From NCBI RefSeq assembly GCF_011752525.1, contig NZ_VWXI01000004.1:62001-126000 (forward strand): 64,000 bases of DNA, given 5' to 3'. Source of the stretch: Pantoea sp. Cy-639. Lineage in GTDB: Bacteria; Pseudomonadota; Gammaproteobacteria; Pseudomonadales; Pseudomonadaceae. Numbering within the stretch: the first letter of the stretch is position 1; each line of letters opens with the position of its first letter. A program made the translations under genes and the position numbers. Of the stretch, positions 1-7,388 are shown one piece after another. The notes beneath the pieces were generated by a model. The model did no database searches, was not told where the DNA came from, and saw only the letters and a list, made by a program, of their open reading frames with translations.

Positions 1-1
1 G

Positions 2-640
2 GCACAGAAAGCCTCCTACGGTATCGGCCTGAACATGGGCAAGAGCCTGGCTCAGGAAGGCATGGACGACCTGGACTCCAAAGCCGTCGCCCAAGGTATC
101 GAAGACGCTGTCGGCAAGAAAGAACAGCGCCTCAAGGACGAAGAACTGGTAGAGGCCTTCAGTGCCCTGCAGAAACGTGCCGAAGAGCGCCTGGCCAAGG
201 CCAGCGAGGAAGCGGCCAGCGCCGGCAAGAAATTCCTCGAGGAAAACGGCAAGAAGCCTGGCGTGGTCACCACCGCTTCCGGCCTGCAGTATGAAGTCGT
301 GAAGAAGGCCGACGGCCCGCAGCCCAAGCCGACCGACGTGGTCACCGTTCACTACGAAGGCAAGCTGATCGATGGCAAGGTCTTCGACAGCTCCGTCGAG
401 CGCGGCGCACCGATCGACCTGCCGGTCAGCGGCGTGATTCCGGGCTGGGTCGAAGGCCTGCAACTGATGCACGTTGGCGAGAAGTACAAACTGTACATCC
501 CTGCCGAACTGGCCTATGGCGCCCAGAGCCCGAGCCCGCTGATCCCGGCCAACTCGGTTCTGGTGTTCGATCTGGAACTGCTGGGCATCAAGGACATGAA
601 CCAGGCGGACGCACCGGCCGACGCAGCACCGGCCAAGTAA
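2..640 (+). CDS. fklB: FKBP-type peptidyl-prolyl isomerase FklB, 5' end missing
   Basis: The reading frame is already open at base 2, so the gene starts before the window; 212 residues are present. The fragment begins with the dimerisation region typical of FklB/Mip proteins (QKASYGIGLNMGKSL), followed by a long charged helix rich in Lys/Glu. A C-terminal FKBP domain fills about the last 110 residues (VTVHYEGKLIDGKVFDSS, then GWVEGLQLMHVGEKYKLYIP). The family catalyses cis-trans isomerisation of X-Pro bonds. Whether this copy is cytoplasmic or exported cannot be judged, because the N-terminus is outside the window. The Ala/Pro-rich tail after the FKBP fold is usual in pseudomonads. A GC-rich hairpin follows the stop. 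Confidence 0.93.
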   Translation, partial: AQKASYGIGLNMGKSLAQEGMDDLDSKAVAQGIEDAVGKKEQRLKDEELVEAFSALQKRAEERLAKASEEAASAGKKFLEENGKKPGVVTTASGLQYEVVKKADGPQPKPTDVVTVHYEGKLIDGKVFDSSVERGAPIDLPVSGVIPGWVEGLQLMHVGEKYKLYIPAELAYGAQSPSPLIPANSVLVFDLELLGIKDMNQADAPADAAPAK

Positions 641-658
641 GTCTCCTGCGTTCAACGC

Positions 659-682
659 GACGCCCCGTTTCGACGGGGCGTC
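659..682 (+). terminator. Hairpin after fklB
   Basis: GACGCCCCG and CGGGGCGTC form a perfect 9-bp stem around a 6-nt loop, 18 bases after the fklB stop. The downstream T-run is short (TCGTCGTTT), so intrinsic termination is plausible but not certain. Confidence 0.65.
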
Positions 683-870
683 GTCGTTTCTGTCGTCCGC
701 TTCACTGAACGGCGACAGTCTTTCAGTGTCGCAAGTCAGGCCCGGGGGTAAACTCGGGTGCGGCTGTCGCAAAACGTTTGCGCGGTTGAAACGACTGTGT
801 AAAAAATGCCCGATCCGTACCCGGCCCTTGCCTGGCGGGCACCACGCGGCCTCAAGGTCGCCCTGTTCAC

Positions 871-901
871 AAGGTTATCCACAATAAATGTGGATAACCT
901 T
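871..901. promoter_or_regulatory. Inverted pair of perfect DnaA boxes
   Basis: Bases 871-883 and 889-901 form a perfect 13-bp inverted repeat around ATAAA. Each arm contains TTATCCACA (875-883, and 889-897 on the other strand), an exact match to the DnaA box consensus TTATNCACA. The site lies 22 bp before the ATG of the DUF1232 gene, within its probable leader. There is no T-run, so a terminator is unlikely. DnaA binding is inferred from the motif only. Confidence 0.6.
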
Positions 902-922
902 CCCGGCTCCTCTGGAGGTCTC

Positions 923-1363
923 ATGAGCGCACCCTGGAACTTCACCCGCTTCCTGCCGCTGGCCGAGCGTCTGCTCAGTCGCGGTCGCCTGCCGGCGCTG
1001 CTGTTCGCCGTGGCCCGCAAGGGGCCAAAACTGGGCCAGTTGCGGGAAGATGTCCGGCTGATGCAGGCCCTGTGCCTGGCCTGGTGGCGGGGCGAGTATC
1101 GCGCTGTGAGTCCCAAGGCCCTGGTGACCATCGTTGCGGGCTTGTTGTACTTCGTCAGCCCGCTGGATGCGATCCCCGACTGGTTGCTGGGCGTCGGCCT
1201 GCTCGATGACATCGCTGTGCTGGGCTGGGTGCTCAAGACCGTGGCCGATGAACTGGCCCGCTTCAGAACCTGGCGTGAAAACCAGGCGCCGGAAAGGCTG
1301 CGGGTCGTCGAGCGTCTGCCGGCCACTGCCGAAGCCCTGCGCCTGGAGCGCAGCGAACACTGA
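923..1363 (+). CDS. YkvA/DUF1232 family small membrane protein
   Basis: This 146-residue protein has the DUF1232 core at about residues 65-105: hydrophobic segments around a Pro/Asp motif (LLYFVSPLDAIPDWLLGVG, then LLDDIAVLGWVL). This matches the family signature YxxSPxDxIPDxxxxxGxxDD. The family is of unknown function and probably membrane-associated. I chose the ATG at 923 because TGGAGG lies 7 bases upstream. An in-frame ATG at 806 would run through the inverted DnaA-box repeat and lacks a ribosome site. The gene appears monocistronic, with its own promoter region after the fklB hairpin. Confidence 0.82.
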   Translation: MSAPWNFTRFLPLAERLLSRGRLPALLFAVARKGPKLGQLREDVRLMQALCLAWWRGEYRAVSPKALVTIVAGLLYFVSPLDAIPDWLLGVGLLDDIAVLGWVLKTVADELARFRTWRENQAPERLRVVERLPATAEALRLERSEH

Positions 1364-1397
1364 TTCTCGCGCTACCCGCACAGACCCCCGAGGTTGG

Positions 1398-1449
1398 TAA
1401 TATAATTGGCATAAGCGTTATGCCTACGGATTACATGCCGTAATCCAAT
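1398..1449 (+). promoter_or_regulatory. Promoter and tandem-palindrome operator of the XRE gene
   Basis: A perfect -10 hexamer TATAAT at 1401-1406 is followed at once by two hairpins. The first is GGCATAA-gcg-TTATGCC (1408-1424) and the second is GGATTAC-atgcc-GTAATCC (1428-1446). The whole block is flanked by ATTGG and CCAAT. The -35 region is poor. Palindromes at and just after the start of transcription are the usual place for a repressor, so autoregulation by the downstream XRE protein is the natural inference. Confidence 0.55.
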
Positions 1450-1464
1450 GTTAAGGGGGTTGTA

Positions 1465-1806
1465 ATGGGGATTCAGGTCATCAGCCGGGACGGTCAGCCC
1501 GAGTACGCAGTAGTTCCCTGGGAGCAGTATCAGGCGCTGCTCGCCGCCGCAGGCCAGGCCCCGGTACCTGCGCCAGTTGCCAGCAGCCATGAAGACAACG
1601 ACACAAGCGCCAGCTTGTCCTCTCTGGACCAGCTGGCGTCGTTGCGTCAGGCCAAGGGCCTGGCGCCCGAACAGTTGGCGCGCAGTGTCGGCATCAGCCC
1701 GGTCTACCTGGCCATGATCGAGTCCGGCGAACGGCGCCCGGATGCGGCGATCCTGCGCAGCCTGGCCTGGCACCTGGGTATTGCCGGTTGGAGCGAGCCG
1801 TCATGA
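1465..1806 (+). CDS. XRE-family helix-turn-helix regulator
   Basis: This 113-residue protein has two parts. The N-terminal ~25 residues (MGIQVISRDGQPEYAVVPWE) resemble the start of Phd/YefM-like or Pseudomonas 'PEYAVVP' regulators. The C-terminal HTH_3 domain spans about residues 52-105 (LRQAKGLAPEQLARSVGIS, then YLAMIESGERRPD). A Ser/Ala/Pro linker joins them. GGGGGTTGTA precedes the ATG, giving a weak ribosome site. The stop overlaps the start of the next gene by 4 bp (ATGA), so the two are translationally coupled. The tandem palindromes upstream fit self-repression. There is no toxin signature in the partner, so I do not call this a toxin-antitoxin pair. Confidence 0.8.
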   Translation: MGIQVISRDGQPEYAVVPWEQYQALLAAAGQAPVPAPVASSHEDNDTSASLSSLDQLASLRQAKGLAPEQLARSVGISPVYLAMIESGERRPDAAILRSLAWHLGIAGWSEPS

Positions 1807-2171
1807 GCCAGGTCAGGATCAGCCGTCAGCACTGGGAGAGCCTGCTGATCGAGCTCGACCTGGCCCGCCGGCAACGCCACCTGCTGACCTACCGTGCGCT
1901 GCTCGAGCGCCTGCAACTGCCCAGCCCGGCGATGCAGACCCTGACTGCTGCCCTGGAGTATCTGGCGGTGATCGATGCCCGTGCCGAGCAGCCGTTGCGC
2001 AGTTCGTTGGTGATCAGCCAGGGCGCCAGCCGCCTGCCACGTACCGGGTTCTTCGAGTGCGTCGAGCGGCTGGGGCGTTTCTCCGGGCCGGCGGACGGGC
2101 TGGAGGCGGCATCCTGGCATGCCTCGGAAGTGGTGCGGGTGTTCGAGTACCGTTATCCCGAACAGGCCTGA
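1803..2171 (+). CDS. Conserved hypothetical protein coupled to the XRE regulator
   Basis: This 122-residue protein is not recognised as a named family. It is mostly helical by composition (SQHWESLLIELDLARRQRHL, then TYRALLERLQLP) and has no signal peptide, membrane segment or obvious catalytic motif. The ATG at 1803 overlaps the stop of the regulator by 4 bp, and the preceding GGAGCG acts as its ribosome site. A longer in-frame start at 1788 would only add residues inside the upstream gene. The coupling suggests it works with, or is a modulator of, the XRE protein; that is inference only. Confidence 0.72.
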   Translation: MSQVRISRQHWESLLIELDLARRQRHLLTYRALLERLQLPSPAMQTLTAALEYLAVIDARAEQPLRSSLVISQGASRLPRTGFFECVERLGRFSGPADGLEAASWHASEVVRVFEYRYPEQA

Positions 2172-2231
2172 GCGCTACTGCGGCGCAAGGTTCGCCAGCC
2201 AGGCGGATGCCTGCCGCTAGTGCGTCGGTGT

Positions 2232-3977
2232 TCAGGCCTCGATCAGGCTGAGGCTCGAACCGCGGTTTTCCTTGGCCTGGCGCTTGGCCTGGGAGGCCAG
2301 TTCGGCCAATTGTCCCGCATCCAGCCGAGCGCCGCTCTGCGGCGTCAGCCACACCACGCCGATGGACAATGACAGCAAGGCGAACGTCTCGCGTTGACCC
2401 TGACGGTCATGGGCGAGGAAGCATCCAGCTTCGAGGTGTTCGCTACGGTAGAAGCGCCGGCATTGTCGAGCGAACGCTTCCACCAGCAACTGCAGGCGCT
2501 CGCGCCAGCCGGCCGTGCCCAGTACCAGCATGAAGTCATCCCCGCCGATATGTCCGACGAAATCGCGGCTCGGGTCCACGCAGTCGTTCAGGCATTGTGC
2601 CAGGCATAGCAGGACCTCATCGCCACGGGCATAGCCATAGATGTCGTTGAAGGGCTTGAAACTGTCGATGTCCACATAGCACACCGCGGCCTCGCGGCGT
2701 TGCTGCAGCAGGCGTGCCAGACACTGCTGGATCGGTACGTTGCCCGGCAGCAAGGTCAGCGGGTTGGCGTGCCGGGCCTGCTGGATCTTCTGCTCGGTGA
2801 TCAGCTTGAGCACATCGATCACCCGCCCCAGGCCCAGGTAGCGACCGCTCTGGGTAATGATGAAGTCTTCCTCGATACGCTGCCGGGCCCGGCTGGTGAG
2901 CAGGCGGCTGACTTGCTGCAACGATTGCCCGCGTTCCACGGCGAGGAAATCCTGGCTCATCAACCGGCTGATCGGCTTGCGCGCGAACAGGTCGGTACCG
3001 AACGGCTGCAGCAATGCATCGGCCAGTGAGTGCCGGTGGACGATGCCGCACGGCTTGCCGCGTTCATCCAGCACCGCGAGGGAGTTGAGGTTGGCCTGAC
3101 GGCGAAAAGCCTCGAGCACCTGCTGTGTGGCGGTATCCAGGGAGACGGCCGGTTGTTCCATGAGCAGGGCATTGAGGTCACCGCTGTCTTCGCCCAGGGC
3201 CACCACGCAGGCGCTGGGCTGGGGCAGCAGGTTGGGATTGTCACCCAGCGGGAACTCCTGCGGACGGCCGAGCAGGTAGCCTTGTACCAGGTCCACGCCC
3301 ATGTCTCCCAGCACTGCCAGCTCTTCGCCCAGCTCGATGCCTTCGGCGATCACCTGGGCTCGGGACGCGCGAGCGATCTGCAGGATCGAGCCGACGAATT
3401 CACGCTTGAGCGGATCCTGGTGGATACCGTCGATGAAGTGGCGGTCGATCTTCACATAGTCGGGACGTAGCTCCGACCACAGGCGCAGGCTCGAATACCC
3501 AGCCCCCAGGTCGTCCAGGGCAATGGAGAAGCCCATGTCCCGGTAGTGGTGCAGGGCGTTGAACAGCAGTTGGAAGTCTTCGGTAGGGGTCTGCTCGGTG
3601 AGCTCGATGACCACCCGGCTGGGGGGCAGGCCGACCGCTTCGAGCATCTTCAGGGTGCGCCCGGAAGGGTAGTGGGGCTCGAGCAAGGATTCGGGCGAGA
3701 CGTTGAGAAACAGCTTGCCGCTCAGGTTCAGTTCGCTGAAGCGCCGGCATGCGGTTTCCCGGCACAGCACCTCGAGCTCGCTCAAGCGGCCAGCCTGGCG
3801 GGCGACGGCGAACAGGTTCAGGGGAGAGTGCAGGGGGCTGTTGGAGGGCCCGCGGCTCAAGGCTTCATAGCCCAGGATGCGACGTTCGGAGAGACAGACG
3901 ATGGGCTGGAACAGACAGTGGACGCTGCGTTGAGCCAGGATGGCGCTCAATGCGCTGAGCTGTTCGTTGACGGTCAT
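2232..3977 (-). CDS. EAL-CBS-GGDEF cyclic-di-GMP signalling protein
   Basis: This 581-residue soluble protein has the order EAL (about 5-245), two CBS motifs (about 275-395) and GGDEF (about 410-575). The EAL part keeps the residues needed for c-di-GMP hydrolysis: YEALSRG near residue 36, NVSPESL, ELTEQ, the DDLGAG loop, VKIDRHF, AEGIE and QGYLLGRP. The GGDEF signature is GGDDF (about 477-481), with Asp in place of the usual second Glu. It may therefore be a weak cyclase or a GTP-sensing domain. CBS pairs usually bind adenine nucleotides. The ATG at 3977 has AGGAAG 6 bases upstream. An upstream in-frame start at 4016 lies inside the prc terminator and is rejected. The net activity is probably phosphodiesterase. 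Confidence 0.88.
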   Translation of the reverse strand: MTVNEQLSALSAILAQRSVHCLFQPIVCLSERRILGYEALSRGPSNSPLHSPLNLFAVARQAGRLSELEVLCRETACRRFSELNLSGKLFLNVSPESLLEPHYPSGRTLKMLEAVGLPPSRVVIELTEQTPTEDFQLLFNALHHYRDMGFSIALDDLGAGYSSLRLWSELRPDYVKIDRHFIDGIHQDPLKREFVGSILQIARASRAQVIAEGIELGEELAVLGDMGVDLVQGYLLGRPQEFPLGDNPNLLPQPSACVVALGEDSGDLNALLMEQPAVSLDTATQQVLEAFRRQANLNSLAVLDERGKPCGIVHRHSLADALLQPFGTDLFARKPISRLMSQDFLAVERGQSLQQVSRLLTSRARQRIEEDFIITQSGRYLGLGRVIDVLKLITEQKIQQARHANPLTLLPGNVPIQQCLARLLQQRREAAVCYVDIDSFKPFNDIYGYARGDEVLLCLAQCLNDCVDPSRDFVGHIGGDDFMLVLGTAGWRERLQLLVEAFARQCRRFYRSEHLEAGCFLAHDRQGQRETFALLSLSIGVVWLTPQSGARLDAGQLAELASQAKRQAKENRGSSLSLIEA

Positions 3978-3994
3978 GGACTGCTTCCTGAATG

Positions 3995-4024
3995 AAAAAA
4001 GGCCGGACGCTTGCACGTCCGGCC
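3995..4024 (-). terminator. Intrinsic terminator of prc
   Basis: On the minus strand GGCCGGACG and CGTCCGGCC form a perfect 9-bp stem with a 6-nt loop, followed by TTTTTT. It sits 60 bp after the prc stop and just before the EAL gene, separating the two transcripts. Confidence 0.88.
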
Positions 4025-4084
4025 CTTCTATTTCACGACAGTCCGATGACTGTTTGATGACAGGTCACATTAATTTGCCATCAT

Positions 4085-6166
4085 TCAGTGCTTGGCCACC
4101 GAGGTGCTCAGGCTGAGGTAGTCGAGCAGGATGCGACCGGTTTCCGACAGGTAGGCGTCGTCCTCCGGCTTGCTGTCGTCCGGCTCGGCTGGCAGCGCAT
4201 CTTCGTCTTCCTTCTTGAGCTCCTTGAGCGGCTCCTCGCCCTTGGCCTTGCGGCGGATATTCTCGAGCGCCAATTGCTTGGCCTCGATCTCGTCGTGGCG
4301 TGCACGGCGCTCCTGCTCGTTGAGGCTGACGGTCTTCTCGTTCATCAGCTTCTGGGTCAGGGCCAGGCGGTCGCGGATGTAGACGAACTCGGCATCCTTG
4401 TCGCTGCGCGCGTCATGCTGGGCCTTGAGCTGGGTCAGGAACGGCTTGAACGGATCGGAAGCCGGCTTGATCACGGGGCGGATGGTGTCCCACGGCATGG
4501 CTTCGGGCAGGGCGCTTTCGCCGATTTCCTTGGTGTCGATGATCGACGGGTAGGCGATGTCCGGCAGTACGCCCTGGTGCTGGGTGCTCTGTCCGGAAAC
4601 CCGGTAGAACTTGGCCAGCGTGAGCTTGAGCTCGCCATGGTTGAGGGGCTGGATGGTCTGCACGGTGCCCTTGCCGAAGGTCTGGCCGCCGATGATCAGT
4701 GCGCGGTGGTAGTCCTGCATGGCGCCGGCGAAGATCTCCGAGGCCGAGGCCGAGAGGCGGTTGACCAGCAGCGCCAGCGGGCCTTTGTAGAAGGCGCCGG
4801 GGTTCTCGTCCTCGAGCACGTCGACACGGCCGTCGGCATTGCGCACCAGCACGGTCGGCCCTTTCTCGATGAACAGGCTGGTCAGCTCGGTGGCTTCCTG
4901 CAGCGAGCCACCGCCGTTGTTGCGCAGGTCGATGACCACGCCGTCGACTTTTTCCTTCTGCAGCTCGGTCAGCAGCTTCTTCACGTCGCGGGTGGTGCTC
5001 TTGTAGTCCGGGTCACCCGCGCGGTAGGCCTTGAAGTCCAGGTAGAAGGCCGGGATCTCGATGATCCCCAGCTTGTAGTCGCGGCCATCCTGCTTGAGCT
5101 TGAGCACCGACTTCTTCGCCGCCTGCTCCTCGAGCTTCACCGCTTCGCGGGTGATCGAGACGATCTTGCTGGTCTGGTCGTTCGGCGCATTGCTCGCCGG
5201 GATCACCTCGAGGCGTACCACCGAGCCTTTCGGGCCGCGGATCAGCTTGACCACTTCGTCCAGGCGCCAGCCGACCACGTCGACCATTTCCTTGTTGCCC
5301 TGGGCCACGCCGATGATCTTGTCGGCAGGGGCGACCTGCTTGGTCTTGGCTGCCGGGCCCGCCGGCACCAGGCGCACGACCTTGACCTGGTCGTTGTCGC
5401 TTTGCAGCACTGCGCCAATGCCCTCGAGGGACAGGCTCATGTTGATGTCGAAGTTCTCGGCGTTGTCCGGCGAGAGGTAGTTGGTGTGCGGATCGTAGGA
5501 CTGCGCAAAGGTGTTGATGTAGGCCTGGAAGATATCTTCGGCACGGGTCTGGTCCAGGCGCGCCAACTGGTTCTTGTAGCGCTTGGTCAGGGTGTCCTGG
5601 ATCTGCTTGGGATCCTTGCCGGCGATCTTCTGGCGCAGTACCTCGTCCTTGACGCGTTTGCGCCACAGCTCGTCGAGGGCAGCCTGATCCTTCATCCACG
5701 GCGCGTCCTTGCGGTCGACCAGCAGGTCTTCCTTGACGGTGAAGTCGATCTTGTCGACGCCCTTGTTCAGCTCGCCGAGGGCGTAGTCCAGACGCTGCTT
5801 CACGCGGTCCAGGTAGCGCTTGTAGATGGTGAAGCCAGGGTCGAGGTTACCGCTCTTGAGGAAGTCGTCGAACTGGGTCTTCCACTTGTCGAACTCGGCG
5901 ATGTCGGCGGCGGTGAAGTAGCTGCGCGACGGGTCGAGCAGCTTGATGTAGCTGTCGTAGATGATGACCGAACGGGCGTCGTCCAGCGGCGGCTTGCTGT
6001 AGTGGTGGCGCTTGAGCAGCTCGACGATGTTGAGGCTGGCGACCACCTCGTCGCGGTCTGGTTGCAGGCTGTCCCACTTGTTGGCGGCGGCCGCATTGCC
6101 ACCGAGCGTGAGGCTGCCCAGGCCGATCATGAGGGCGAGGGCGGTGCTGGGGAGGAAATGCTTCAT
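4085..6166 (-). CDS. prc: Carboxy-terminal (tail-specific) periplasmic protease Prc
   Basis: This 693-residue S41 peptidase starts with a signal peptide (MKHFLPSTALALMIGLGSL, cleavage after AAA). A long N-terminal region, a PDZ domain (around GIGAVLQSDNDQVKVVRLVP) and the protease core follow. The Ser of SASASEIFAGA (near 475) and the Lys of FGKGTVQT (near 500) form the Ser/Lys dyad, spaced as in E. coli Prc. A charged DUF3340-type tail ends the protein. Prc trims or degrades periplasmic proteins at their C-termini, including cell-wall hydrolases and, in Pseudomonas, anti-sigma factors. An in-frame ATG at 6199 would add 11 residues (MRDQLPPRRIS) and is possible. The gene is transcribed divergently from the quinone oxidoreductase. 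Confidence 0.93.
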   Translation of the reverse strand: MKHFLPSTALALMIGLGSLTLGGNAAAANKWDSLQPDRDEVVASLNIVELLKRHHYSKPPLDDARSVIIYDSYIKLLDPSRSYFTAADIAEFDKWKTQFDDFLKSGNLDPGFTIYKRYLDRVKQRLDYALGELNKGVDKIDFTVKEDLLVDRKDAPWMKDQAALDELWRKRVKDEVLRQKIAGKDPKQIQDTLTKRYKNQLARLDQTRAEDIFQAYINTFAQSYDPHTNYLSPDNAENFDINMSLSLEGIGAVLQSDNDQVKVVRLVPAGPAAKTKQVAPADKIIGVAQGNKEMVDVVGWRLDEVVKLIRGPKGSVVRLEVIPASNAPNDQTSKIVSITREAVKLEEQAAKKSVLKLKQDGRDYKLGIIEIPAFYLDFKAYRAGDPDYKSTTRDVKKLLTELQKEKVDGVVIDLRNNGGGSLQEATELTSLFIEKGPTVLVRNADGRVDVLEDENPGAFYKGPLALLVNRLSASASEIFAGAMQDYHRALIIGGQTFGKGTVQTIQPLNHGELKLTLAKFYRVSGQSTQHQGVLPDIAYPSIIDTKEIGESALPEAMPWDTIRPVIKPASDPFKPFLTQLKAQHDARSDKDAEFVYIRDRLALTQKLMNEKTVSLNEQERRARHDEIEAKQLALENIRRKAKGEEPLKELKKEDEDALPAEPDDSKPEDDAYLSETGRILLDYLSLSTSVAKH

Positions 6167-6249
6167 GCTGATTCGACGTGGAGGCAATTGATCACGCATA
6201 GTAGGCCGTCTTTTCCGTTCGCCGGTTCCATGGAGCCGGACGCATACTG

Positions 6250-6279
6250 CAAAAAGCCTGGGACGTGCACGCCCAGGCT
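6250..6279 (-). terminator. Minus-strand hairpin with T-run in front of prc
   Basis: On the minus strand AGCCTGGG and CCCAGGCT form an 8-bp stem around a CGTGCACG-containing loop, followed by TTTTT. It lies about 85 bp upstream of the prc start, where no minus-strand gene precedes it. It is therefore either an attenuator in the prc leader or a block against antisense transcription leaving the divergent gene. Confidence 0.5.
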
Positions 6280-6308
6280 CAGTCATATGATTCAACTATG
6301 GAGGCACT

Positions 6309-7271
6309 GTGAAGGCATTGCAAGGCGTTGACGGACATGTGGCCTGGGTCGAGGCCGATCGCCCGGCCTGTGATGCGGGCCAGGTGCGCATCCGGGTGGC
6401 CGCTGCCGGGTTGAACCGTGCCGACCTGTTGCAAATGAAAGGGCTGTATCCGCCACCGCCAGGCGCCAGCCCATACATGGGCCTGGAGTGCGCCGGCGTG
6501 GTCGAGGAAGTGGGCGCCGGTGCCGACTGGCGCGTGGGCGACCGGGTATGCGCGTTGCTCGCCAGCGGCGCCATGGCCGAGGAAGTGGTGGTCGATGCCC
6601 GCCATGTGCTGCCGGTGCCCGAGGGCTTGAGCCTGCACGAGGCGGCGGCGTTGCCCGAGGTGTATGCCACGGCCTGGTTGAACATCTTCCAGCTCGCTGG
6701 CCTGAAGGCTGGCGAGAAGGTATTGGTGCATGCCGGCGCCAGCGGCGTAGGCTCGGCGGCCATCCAGTTGTGCAAGGCCTTCGGCAGCCCGGTGTGGGTG
6801 AGCGTGGGTTCCCCCGAGCGTCTGGCCTACTGCCAGGGCCTTGGCGCTGCGGGAGGCGTGGTGCGCAATGCCAACCTAGACGAACTCGAGCAGCTTGGTC
6901 CGTTCGACGTGATTCTCGATCCGGTGGGGGCCAGCTATGGGGCGTTGAACCTCAAGGCACTGGCGCGCGATGGGCGTTGGGTGATCATCGGCCTGATGGG
7001 GGGGCGCAAGGTCGAGCTGGACCTGGCGCTGGTGCTGGGCAAGCGCTTGCAGATTACCGGCTCGACACTGCGCAACCGTGACGATGACTGCAAGGCCGAG
7101 TTGCTGCGCGAACTGCAACAGCAGGTGTGGCCATTGTTCAGCGAAGGGCGGTTGTCAGCGCAACTGGTCGATACCTACCCGGTCGAGTTCGCCCAGGCGG
7201 CGTATGCCGAGCTTGAGAGCAACCAGGTGTCGGGCAAGTTGGTGATGGTGATCGACCCTTCATTGGTTTGA
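6309..7271 (+). CDS. NAD(P)H-quinone oxidoreductase, PIG3/zeta-crystallin type
   Basis: This 320-residue medium-chain dehydrogenase/reductase has the GroES-like N-terminal half (AAAGLNRADLLQMKGLYPPP). That half includes the NRADLLQ motif typical of the PIG3-type quinone oxidoreductases. The Rossmann half has the nucleotide loop VLVHAGASGVGSAAIQL. No structural or catalytic zinc cysteines are seen, which fits the zinc-free quinone reductase branch. The family reduces quinones with NADPH in the cytoplasm, but the physiological substrate here is unknown. The gene stands alone, divergent from prc and closed by a REP palindrome. Confidence 0.85.
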   Translation: MKALQGVDGHVAWVEADRPACDAGQVRIRVAAAGLNRADLLQMKGLYPPPPGASPYMGLECAGVVEEVGAGADWRVGDRVCALLASGAMAEEVVVDARHVLPVPEGLSLHEAAALPEVYATAWLNIFQLAGLKAGEKVLVHAGASGVGSAAIQLCKAFGSPVWVSVGSPERLAYCQGLGAAGGVVRNANLDELEQLGPFDVILDPVGASYGALNLKALARDGRWVIIGLMGGRKVELDLALVLGKRLQITGSTLRNRDDDCKAELLRELQQQVWPLFSEGRLSAQLVDTYPVEFAQAAYAELESNQVSGKLVMVIDPSLV

Positions 7272-7296
7272 GACTGTCGGGGCTGCCTTGCAGCCC

Positions 7297-7361
7297 TTCG
7301 CGACACAAGGCCGCTCCTGCTGGGTGTGTGATTTCCTGCAGGAGCGGCCTTGTGTCGCGAA
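7297..7361. repeat. REP palindrome pair
   Basis: TTCGCGACACAAGGCCGCTC-type sequence at 7297-7320 is repeated as a perfect 24-bp inverted copy at 7338-7361 around a 17-nt loop. It lies between two convergent genes, so it may also act as a bidirectional terminator. Confidence 0.85.
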
Positions 7362-7388
7362 AGGGACGCAGCGCGCGCCCTGTGGCAT

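Noticed and set aside
1465..2171. Toxin-antitoxin module
   Set aside because: The second gene shows no toxin fold or motif and gene sizes do not match known XRE antitoxin pairs.
4088..6331. 747-codon open frame on the plus strand opposite prc
   Set aside because: Shadow of a GC-rich gene: composition is low-complexity and the minus strand encodes a full protease with all motifs.
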